NCBI GenBank assembly: GCA_025531455.1
Contig: JAMYHL010000059.1
Location: 480,198-544,197, forward strand
DNA: 64,000 bases
Source of the DNA: Apiotrichum sp. Y4204
Lineage: Eukaryota > Basidiomycota > Tremellomycetes > Trichosporonales > Trichosporonaceae
Direction: 5' to 3'
Positions 56,770-64,000 of the stretch are shown here, one piece after another. The notes beneath the pieces are model-generated. The model saw nothing but the letters and a program-made list of their open reading frames with translations, was not told the DNA's origin and did not search any database. How positions within the stretch are numbered: position 1 is the stretch's first letter; each line of letters starts with the position of its first letter. The translations under genes were made by a program, and so were the position numbers.

Positions 56770-56887
56770 GATATACAGAGATGCATGTAGTTCTACAAGA
56801 TGGCGGGATGGAGGTACAAGAAGCATTGTGTTTTGTTCGTCACTTGATTGCACCGGCGGCGCGGCCGCCTAATCTGCTAAATGGTAT

Positions 56888-58105
56888 TTATCTAGAGCTC
56901 AAGAGTTCGTTGATGAGGCGACTCGACTTCTCTACAGCGGCCTTGACCTTCTCCTGGTCCGCGGCGCGAACTCGAGGCAGAACACGAGCAAAGAACCTAT
57001 CGGGATGGAACTGGCGGATAGCGTCACGTAGAACTTTCCGCTTGGCGTCCTCGATAGACTTGGTGTCGGTGCCCTTCGCTTCGTCGGCCGCAATGTCGAA
57101 CAAGAATGGTCGCACGGTCTCCAGAGTGATGTCGTCTGGTGACGGCACGACGTTGACGCCCTGGCTCCCTGTGGCGGTGTATACTGGCCAGGGGATGTCG
57201 GAGAAGCGGAGCTCGAGGGCGAGGATCTCGCCGTCGAAGAGCGCTGCGCAGCGTTCCTTCCACTTTTTCCGCTCGGTAATCTTGCCCTCCTGCTCGACCT
57301 TGGTCCGTTCCCGCTTCCGTTTCTCGGCCTTGCGCTTCATCTCCCGCTCCTCCTTCTCACGAGCAGCCTCCTGCTCCCGGTCCTCCTTCCTCTGCTGCGC
57401 TCTCCGCTCCGCCCTCCTCCGCTCCATCTCCTCCATATCCATCTGGTGCCGCCGGCGATTCATCCCATCGCGAATGAAGGTCGCATACTCCTCGTCCGTC
57501 ATGTGCGAAATGGGCGGGATGGGTCCGCCACCATCGAGGCGCACCTCCTCCGCGGCATCTCGCCGCGACGGCCCCGCCTCCTCGCGCCGAAACCGGTGCG
57601 GGATCCGCTGGCCAAACCCTCCTAGCCCGCCAAAATCGAAGCGGGGGAAGGGGTATCCGCCGGCCATGTCGAACCCAAAGCCGGCGAACGGTCGCGGGTT
57701 GGCCTCTTGTGCAAACCAGTCCATCTTCTCGGCCCACTCTTCTTTGTCGTCAAAGTCGGGACGCTCGTCGTCGTCCTCGTCTAGTGTTGGTTGTTGTCCG
57801 GCACGCGGGCCGTAGCGCGGTGGGGAGTAGGATTCTTGTCCGCGCGGTGGGGTGGCGTTGCCGCTTGCGTAGCCGTATCGTGCGTTTGCGCGCGCGATGC
57901 GACGGTTCTCCTTCTCGATGCGACGTTGTTCGCGGCGGTAGATCTTCTCTGCGCGTTCGGCGTTCGTCTTCTTCCTTTTCGTGTTAGTGGTCATGTGACG
58001 TCCATGAGAGAATGATAAGATAGTTGGGAAAGTGGAGAGTGATGGATGGCCGACTCACAGTTTTATCTTTGACGGGAGTGGGATGTCGTAGTCGGATGCG
58101 GGCAT
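56888..58105 (-). CDS. NFKBIL1-like protein with C-terminal HPD motif
   Basis: 377 residues from two exons (58059-58105 and 56888-57974). The N-terminus is MPASDYDIPLPSKIKLKK, joined to a basic NAERAEKIYRREQRRIEKEN helix. The middle is disordered (Gly/Phe/Pro-rich, then a long Arg/Glu/Lys coiled coil at about residues 190-250). The C-terminal 120 residues carry the NFKBIL1-type signature: WKERCAALFDGE, LRFSDIPWPVY, LRDAIRQFHPDRFFARVLPR and VEKSSRLINELL. The HPD tripeptide recalls J-domains. Human NFKBIL1 is implicated in mRNA processing and NF-kB control; the fungal role is unknown. The upstream start at 58105 is chosen over ATG 57994 because the GT...CTAAC...AG signals join in phase and give a coherent N-terminus. 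Confidence 0.82.
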
Positions 58106-58541
58106 TCTCAGAAGTCAGAGACGCAGCGCCGGTTTTACTTGTTGCGTGCTCTGCTGCTGAGATGGGGATGGGTTGGAGTGGTGGGTGACGGTGATGGTCA
58201 AGATGATGAACCGAAGGATGGGGAAGCTGCTAGATGACGCGCGTAAATGGTGGCGTGGAGTGGAGTTTAAGGGTGACTTTGAGTGGCAAATCTTATCTTT
58301 GGTGTTATTATACCAGTTAGTAATCAGCCCGAAATCCAGCAATTAGTCCATCAATTAGGGGGACGGTAAGCTGTGCGAGCTGTGCTCAGGAGTGTGATGC
58401 TTGGCGTATCCGAGTCATGATCAACTCGTGGTATGGTCGTCCATGCATGCATTGACGCGAAGCTTCAACTTCTCATAGCCGTCCATTGCTCCGTGATCTC
58501 CACTACATGCATACCTGCTGTCTACCCTGCGTAGTCTATCT
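58106..58541. other. Intergenic region upstream of the NFKBIL1-like gene
   Basis: About 435 bases between the NFKBIL1-like start and the CIA1 stop, both minus strand. No gene or strong motif seen. Confidence 0.5.
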
Positions 58542-59844
58542 CTACTCGTCCGCCACGACGCGCCAGACCTTGACGCTCCCGTCGTCCGCACAGCTGGCAA
58601 GGAGGCCGGCCCCGCTTCCGTCCTCCCGCGCGTTCCATGCAACCGAGTTGATGTCCGCGACGCCGTGCGCTTCCCTCATCGCCGCGAGCGGGGTCATCTG
58701 TGGCGCGGCGATACCGCTTTCGCCCTCAATAGCCGATACCTGCCACACGATGATGCGCCCGTCCCCACCTCCCGAGGCCAGCAGCCCGGCGCCGCTCGCG
58801 TCCCCGCCCGTCGTCCACGACAGAGAGTAGACCGGGCCACGGTGCGCGCTCGAGTGCACCACCTCCACGAGCTCCGAGTCGGGGTTTGAGCCTGTGCGTG
58901 CCCACAGGCGGATACCACCGCGGTCGCCACCAGAAGCGAGGAAGCGGCCGCACGGGGACCAGACGAGCGACCATACCGTCTCGGCCTCGATTAATGGGGG
59001 AACAACCAGTCCGTCCTCTGCTGCCTCGGCCACGGTGTCGCCCATGGCCTTGAGGAGGTGTGGAGAGTCGGAGGAAATCGTCAAGTCCGATGCCGGGAGG
59101 GCCGGCTTGAGGCGCTGGAAGAGACACCAGTCACCGTCTGGGTCGTCGTACATGAGATGGATGTATGCGTCGTAGGAAGCTGAAGCAAGAATCTGACATG
59201 TCAGATACCAGCTGGGACAAAAGTTCAAAAGCGGGTTACTCACCTCTTCGCGCGTGTGCCACGCCACACACTTGACGTCCGCGCCATGGTCCATCATGAC
59301 CGCGATGCACTCAAAGTCGGCGTCCGGCTGCACTAGACAGGTTAGCGAGTGCACGACTCATTGCCTGTGGTTAAATCTCACCTTCCCACACCCACACGCT
59401 CTTGTCGCGCGAGCAGCTCGCGAGCAGTCCGCCATCATAGCTGAACGCGACGCTCTTGCACTCGTTCTCGTGTCCCTCCAGCGCAGTGACGCACTCCCAT
59501 TCGGCGCCCGTCCCATCTGCGTCGTCTTCGGCCTCCTCCCACACGGACACGGTCGAGTCGAAGCTGGCCGTCGCAAACGTCTTTCCGCCCGGCGCCCATG
59601 CCAGCGAGCGAACCGTGCGCTTGTGCTCTGTCGGAATGGAGGAGACGAGCTGAAGTTTCGGGAGAGGCGAGGACGGGGACGGGAAGGACGAGTTAGATGC
59701 CGCCGAGTCGAGCTGGTAGCTGTACAGCCGCACCGTCTTGTCACTGCTGCAGCTTGCTAGGAGCGGCCGGGATGGGTTGAATGCCACACACCATGCTGGA
59801 TCGGCGTGGCCCGCGAGCTCTGAGACAAGCTGCACCTGCGGCAT
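58542..59844 (-). CDS. CIA1: Cytosolic iron-sulfur assembly WD40 protein CIA1
   Basis: Seven-bladed WD40 propeller (human CIAO1) of the CIA targeting complex, which inserts Fe-S clusters into cytosolic and nuclear apoproteins with Met18 and Cia2. 400 residues from three exons (59382-59844, about 59244-59332, 58542-59192). Repeats are plain: AGHADPAWCVAFNPSRPLLA, SSDKTVRLYSY, KRTVRSLAWAPGGKTFATAS, STVSVWEE, GHENECKSVAFSYDGGLLAS, SRDKSVWVWE, HGADVKCVAWH, ILASASYDAYIHLMYDD, TVWSLVWSPCGRFLASGG and the final GLLASCADDGSVKVWRV. The Cia1 LYD-type YDD and the WSLVWSPCGRFLAS blade separate it from other WD40 families. The 51-nt second intron is a multiple of three without stop, so its retention would insert residues into blade four. 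Confidence 0.93.
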
Positions 59845-60589
59845 TGTGAGTGGGATAAATGATGTCGCGAACTGGGATGAGGACTGGTTGGAAACACGAG
59901 TCGCATCGACTTTTGCTAGTACGCCAGTTGGCACGTTGGAATGGCACCATAACAATCCCTGTAATTCCGGGTTCATTTGTTAAGCGGGCAATTCCGACCA
60001 AATGTAGTCATTCATTACAAGGCCCACTGAGCACGCACCTATCTCCGGATCTCCATGCACACTTGCTACGCTCGCAGGCTCCCTCCCATCTTTACACTTT
60101 AAGGATTGACATCATGGTTGTACACTACTTCTCGGGCAGCGCGTCTTCCCGTCCTGCAGTATATGGGCTGCGTTCAATGGACCGGTCGACGCCTCCCATG
60201 TCTCGTTCTCTAGTTATACACATAAGTGAGAGGGGGTGGAGTGTTGTCGTGGGTTGTCATGGCTCGGACAGCGCATGTCGATGAGCCGTCTCCCCTATCC
60301 CTCACCAGTTTCTGGATTTGGGGTTTATTTTTGGGCGTTGAAGAGGTTTTTGTCTCAATAACGAAGAGGAGTGGGGAGCGGGGGGCGTAAAGCGGAGAGG
60401 AGAGGAATGGAAGGCGAGAATGTGTGTGGGGTCAGGCGATGATAAGTGACTGTGCCCGCCGGGGCGGGTATGAAATGCGAGGGAATAGCGTTTGTTAAAG
60501 TGTAAAAAGTGCTAATGATGCAGTCGATGATAACCAAGAAGTGACGGGAGGGAAACGCCGTGTCGGTGCGGAATGCGCAGACAACGCGT
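59845..60589. other. CIA1 promoter / EPL1 3' flank
   Basis: About 745 bases between two minus-strand genes. A GAGGAG/GGGGAGCGGGGGGC purine-rich patch lies near 60365-60410. No gene seen. Confidence 0.5.
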
Positions 60590-63500
60590 CTAAGACCGCT
60601 GGGCCTGGGCTTGCGGCGGTGTTGGTGTCGTTCCTGCGAGACGCGCGGCGGCGTGAGCAGGGAGCTTGAGCTGCAGCTGAGAAGGCGTCATGGCCGGGCT
60701 CGGGAAACTAGGCTGAGGCGTTCCGTTGGGAGCGGGTGTGGCGGGCATCGGGATCTGAACCTGGCCAGCTGCCACAGCCTGAGCCTGCTGAAGCGCAAGC
60801 TGCTGCTTGACGGTCATGTTCCGCTTCAGCGTGATGTACGCCTGGACGTTGTTGCCAAAGCCGTGCTGAGCTGCCAGCTGCACAAGCTCGCGGCGCTGCT
60901 CAGGAGTCATGCCCTCAAGATTGAGGTCAGCGTTGACCTGCTGCGCCTGCTGCTGGGCGACGAGGCGAGCGGTGGCGAGGCGCTGTTGCTGGATTTGAGG
61001 ATCCAGAGCACCGTTAGGCGTGGGAACGCCGGGAACTCCGCCAGGACCCGGGACGAACGGCTTGCCGTTAGGCATGATGATGGTGCCATTGACGATCTGA
61101 GGCGTTCCACCCGGGCCAGCAGCTGCCGCGGCAGCGGCCAGGAGCTGTTGCTGCTGCTGCTGCTGCTGTAGGGTGAGAGGGACAGCGGGTGATGGTGAAT
61201 TGGCATGCTGGCTAGCCGCAGAGGACGGACGCTTTGTTGGCTGAGGGCGACCGTTTTGGGCAGTGACACCATTGGGAGGCAGCATTTGTGGCGTTCCGTT
61301 GGGCGTGGCCGAGGACTGCTGCGACTGCTGCGGGGTCACAGGGCTTTGCTGCTGAGTCTGCTGAGCCTGCTGAGCCTGCTGAGCCTGCTGAGCCTGTTGC
61401 GCCTGTTGCGCCTGCTGAGCCTGCTGCGCCTGTTGCTGGGCCTGCGCCTGCTGAGCTTGAGCGGCTTGAGCCTGGGCTTGGGCCTGCTGAGCAGCCGCAA
61501 ACACCTGCTGCTGCTGTTGCTGCTGCTGCTGTTGAATACGGGCCTGCTCCAAGGCTTGCTGCTGCGCGAGCATCTGGAATCGCTGGAGGTTCTCCATCTG
61601 CTGTTGCTGCAGCATTTGCTGCTGGTACTGCGCGAGCTGTGCAGTAGGCGCCGGCTTAATAAACTTGGGGGGAGGAGGCAAGTCAACCGGAGCGTCAATG
61701 TCCATGAGCGCCTGGGCGAGCGGTGTAGGATCAGGACGAAGCTTCTGCAAATCTTCATCGTGCAGGAGGGTGACGCGGTGCCGGATGTACTTTGTGTCGT
61801 AGTCATCAAGCACGACACGGCCCTCATCGTTGGCCAAACCCATTCCCACACCCAGCGCGCCACCACGAGATGCGTCATACCGCATCACCTCGTTCAGACG
61901 GGCACGCTTGGGGGAGTGAGAATCCTCGTCGCTCTCGTCGCTGTCGTCGATAGAACGAGGACGACGGCGCGACGGCTTGGTGCTGATGGTGTCGGGGAAC
62001 AGCCAAGCTTCGAGCTTGTCGGACGAGGTGGGCATTGGACCGCGACGGGGAATGCGAACAGGTAGCCGGCGGTCCAGAAAAACACGGCCACCACGACCAC
62101 GACGGAGACGGAAGGCAGCTGGTTGCACCAAGCGACCGTTCTCGTACTCCTCGGCGTCATGGCGGTACTGAGGGTCCAGAATGCCAATCGGACGATAAGC
62201 GTGGTTGGAGGAAGAAGTAGGAAGAGGCTGGTATGACGAGTCGGTGTAGTCGTCCCAGTGGGAGTCCACAGCCTTGCGGCGCGAAAGCTCCTCCTCCAGC
62301 TTGGCACGGAGCAGCTGCATTCGCTCGCGGATCGCATCCGGTGCCATGGACTTGCCAGCACTGGAAAGACGCTCTGCTGTTCGTGTGGACTCGACGACAC
62401 GATCGCGTCGTTCTCGCTCCTCCTTTTCCTTGTCCGCAGGCTGGCGCTTGCGCGAAATGTTGGTGTTGTTGGAGGTGGTGAGGGGGTTGGGTGGTGCTGA
62501 CGGCGTCGTGATGGTGATCGCAGCCGAGACACCGGATTGCCGACCAGTAATGATCTCTTCCTCCTCTCTCGTAATTCCAAGAGACGGCCAGCGGCGCTTC
62601 GTTTCGAAAAGCTTCCACTTGGCCTCCCAGACATCCTTTTCCGCACGGTACAAATCTCGTTTCTCATTCTCACGACGGAGGACCAGAGAAGCAAGATCGT
62701 GCGCACGGCGAAGCTCATACTGAAGCTTCTGGAACTGGTCGACGGAGAAATTGTCCGTGCGGCGCGTCTTGCGTGCGGCGCGGACATCACGGCGACGGAA
62801 ACAAACATAGGGGTCGCCATCGTTGGTCTCGTCAAACTGACGGTCAGTACGAATGTTGCTTGCCAGGTCACTCACGTTGAGAGTGGGCATGATGCTCTTT
62901 CCTTTGCGACGTTCACGACGGCTCTTCCAATGCGGATACACCGAACGAGCCATACGAGCGAGGGTCCGGTGCTCGGGGAGGTCCTTGGGGACTTCATTGC
63001 TGGGGAAGAACGACGAAGCCATTGGGGACGAGAACAAGGGTTCTACCTGGGAAAATACGGGCATAAGAGTAAGGTCGGTGTGGAGCATCGGTACAGTGTC
63101 CTCGGTGTGCTTCTCAAGGACACCCATAATGTACTCGAACGTGTCCTCGGAGATGAAGATGGGAGCCGGAGCCTCAGCCTTCTCCTTCTCCTTTCCCTTA
63201 GTGCGACGCTCATTACGGCCTTGAGCTGGTGAAACCGGAGTCGATCCGCTCGCACCCTCGGCCTTAGCGTTGAAGGCAGTCAACCATTGAACATCTTCGT
63301 CGTCCATGCAGTAACCCAGGCCGCCGGTACCACATGATGACTCCTCGACGGTGTCACTGAAACGAATGTAGTTGGTCGGCTCGACCCACTTGTGCGAGTG
63401 GTAGAGCTTAACATAATCCGTGTTATCAACGAGTCCAGTGGCATCAGGAGTAGGAATGTGGTAGTTGAGTGCTGCCGGAGCACCATCTGCAACCGGCGCA

Positions 63501-63616
63501 GGCGTTAGATCAGGCTTCGTCGAGCTACCGCGAGAGTTGTTCGGGCTGCTCGGCTTAGTCGCATCGCGAGAGTGCAACAGTGATGCCGAAGAAAGAGCTG
63601 CTTGAAGATGGTGCTC
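60590..63616 (-). CDS. EPL1: Enhancer of polycomb-like EPL1, NuA4 subunit (5' partial)
   Basis: Scaffold of the NuA4/Piccolo histone acetyltransferase that binds Esa1 and Yng2 and drives H4/H2A acetylation. The visible exon encodes 1,008 residues to the stop. It starts at a splice acceptor (about 63617) directly before EHHLQAALSS, the conserved EPcA element, so the first ~60-100 residues lie in exons beyond the window. The EPcA domain continues with HIPTPDATGLVDNTDYVKLY and FSDTVEESSCGTGGLGYCMD. The EPL_C-type part has DPYVCFRRRDVRAARKTRRTD and QFQKLQYELRRAHDLA. The rest is low-complexity with two Gln-rich blocks (about 61347-61640 and 61135-61170). Unlike S. cerevisiae Epl1 (832 residues) the tail is long and Gln/Ala-rich. 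Confidence 0.93.
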   Translation of the reverse strand, partial: EHHLQAALSSASLLHSRDATKPSSPNNSRGSSTKPDLTPAPVADGAPAALNYHIPTPDATGLVDNTDYVKLYHSHKWVEPTNYIRFSDTVEESSCGTGGLGYCMDDEDVQWLTAFNAKAEGASGSTPVSPAQGRNERRTKGKEKEKAEAPAPIFISEDTFEYIMGVLEKHTEDTVPMLHTDLTLMPVFSQVEPLFSSPMASSFFPSNEVPKDLPEHRTLARMARSVYPHWKSRRERRKGKSIMPTLNVSDLASNIRTDRQFDETNDGDPYVCFRRRDVRAARKTRRTDNFSVDQFQKLQYELRRAHDLASLVLRRENEKRDLYRAEKDVWEAKWKLFETKRRWPSLGITREEEEIITGRQSGVSAAITITTPSAPPNPLTTSNNTNISRKRQPADKEKEERERRDRVVESTRTAERLSSAGKSMAPDAIRERMQLLRAKLEEELSRRKAVDSHWDDYTDSSYQPLPTSSSNHAYRPIGILDPQYRHDAEEYENGRLVQPAAFRLRRGRGGRVFLDRRLPVRIPRRGPMPTSSDKLEAWLFPDTISTKPSRRRPRSIDDSDESDEDSHSPKRARLNEVMRYDASRGGALGVGMGLANDEGRVVLDDYDTKYIRHRVTLLHDEDLQKLRPDPTPLAQALMDIDAPVDLPPPPKFIKPAPTAQLAQYQQQMLQQQQMENLQRFQMLAQQQALEQARIQQQQQQQQQQVFAAAQQAQAQAQAAQAQQAQAQQQAQQAQQAQQAQQAQQAQQAQQAQQTQQQSPVTPQQSQQSSATPNGTPQMLPPNGVTAQNGRPQPTKRPSSAASQHANSPSPAVPLTLQQQQQQQQLLAAAAAAAGPGGTPQIVNGTIIMPNGKPFVPGPGGVPGVPTPNGALDPQIQQQRLATARLVAQQQAQQVNADLNLEGMTPEQRRELVQLAAQHGFGNNVQAYITLKRNMTVKQQLALQQAQAVAAGQVQIPMPATPAPNGTPQPSFPSPAMTPSQLQLKLPAHAAARLAGTTPTPPQAQAQRS
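61347..61560 (-). repeat. Polyglutamine/Gln-Ala repeat in EPL1
   Basis: CAG/CAA-type triplets and QAQ/QQA units (plus strand CTG and GCTGAGCCT repeats) encode a long Gln/Ala tract. The tandem CTGAGC(C)TG units suggest slippage and strain-level length variation. Confidence 0.85.
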
Positions 63617-64000
63617 CTGTGGAAGTGTTAGTGATCGTTGTTGTTGTGTGCAAAGGGGTCATTGTGCCACATTGGAAAATTGCCAAAAGCGGCAGGCGCT
63701 AGTAAGGGAGTGACAGCGTGGAGCATGTGCGCCTGGCTGGGTGGCGAGCAGGAGTGGGAGGAAGGGGGGTGGGGATGAGGGAGAGTTGTGAGGCCGTCTG
63801 TCTGCATGCATATCCGACCAGCCTGCATAGCAAGCAGTGCGGTGGTAACGATGCATGCCATGGATGCATTGCATTGCGTATCCGCATGGAGTCTTGTGCT
63901 GACGGAGCGGCGAGCGGCGGCGACGGCGGCGAGACAAACATGCAGGGGCCTGTGGGTCGGCTGACCTGTGGGAAGCGCCCCTCTGCTCCGACCCTTTTCA
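63617..64000. other. EPL1 intron continuing beyond the window
   Basis: Upstream of the EPL1 acceptor I see no conserved EPL1 exon (the expected N-terminal RxRK-type region). These 384 bases therefore look like an intron, plus possibly leader, with the donor outside the window. Direct ATGCATGC-like motifs lie near 63803-63870. Confidence 0.5.

Noticed and set aside
57888..57994. ATG 57994 as the start of the NFKBIL1-like gene
   Set aside because: It lies inside a well-formed 84-nt intron. An upstream exon starting at 58105 joins in phase.
61205..62065. Leu-rich open frame antisense to EPL1
   Set aside because: It is the complement of the Gln repeats (CAG read as CTG), so a composition artefact.
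63575..63577. Start of EPL1 at 63577
   Set aside because: The codon there is TTG, and the conserved EHHLQAAL sequence continues upstream to a splice acceptor.

Overview
The window is nuclear DNA of a fungus, most likely a basidiomycete yeast of the Tremellomycetes (Trichosporonales-like). The basis is inference: GC-rich coding sequence, densely packed genes on both strands, and many very short spliceosomal introns (about 32-110 nt) with a CTAAC/CTGAC branch point close to the acceptor. No species is claimed. I see 20 protein-coding genes, mostly conserved single-copy eukaryotic genes. I see no rRNA, no convincing tRNA, no CRISPR, no plasmid and no intact transposon.

Left third (1-20 kb): CUS1/SF3B2 splicing factor (+), TVP38/VTT membrane protein (-), a secreted, probably GPI-anchored six-hairpin-glycosidase-like protein (+), a peroxisomal 2,4-dienoyl-CoA reductase with a C-terminal AKL (-), the centrin-binding spindle pole protein SFI1 (-), the Golgi coiled-coil protein COY1/CASP (+), and a cysteine-rich protein I do not recognise (+).

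Middle (20-46 kb): an intronless FAD monooxygenase (-), a sterol-desaturase-type hydroxylase (+), ERO1 (-), a small basic Cys/His-rich orphan (+), a divergent protein-kinase-like protein (-), MET10 sulfite reductase (+), a 4.1 kb gene-poor gap, a Yippee protein (-), PAM17 (+) and SDH2 (+).

Right (46-64 kb): clathrin heavy chain (-), tRNA m5U54 methyltransferase TRM2 (-), proteasomal ATPase RPT4 (+), an NFKBIL1-like protein with an HPD motif (-), CIA1 (-), and most of EPL1 (-), whose 5' exons lie beyond the window end.

The genes form no operon-like unit. Biochemical themes recur (Fe-S biology: SDH2, CIA1, MET10; mitochondria: PAM17, SDH2; ER/Golgi traffic: TVP38, COY1, ERO1, clathrin), but this probably reflects random sampling of housekeeping genes. 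The least explained items are the two orphan Cys-rich proteins, the long PAM17 intron with a perfect hairpin flanked by two microexons, and the gene-poor interval 34.9-39.0 kb. I found no clear undescribed multi-gene system. Exon junctions were read by eye from frame, GT/AG and branch-point signals; single-base errors are possible.
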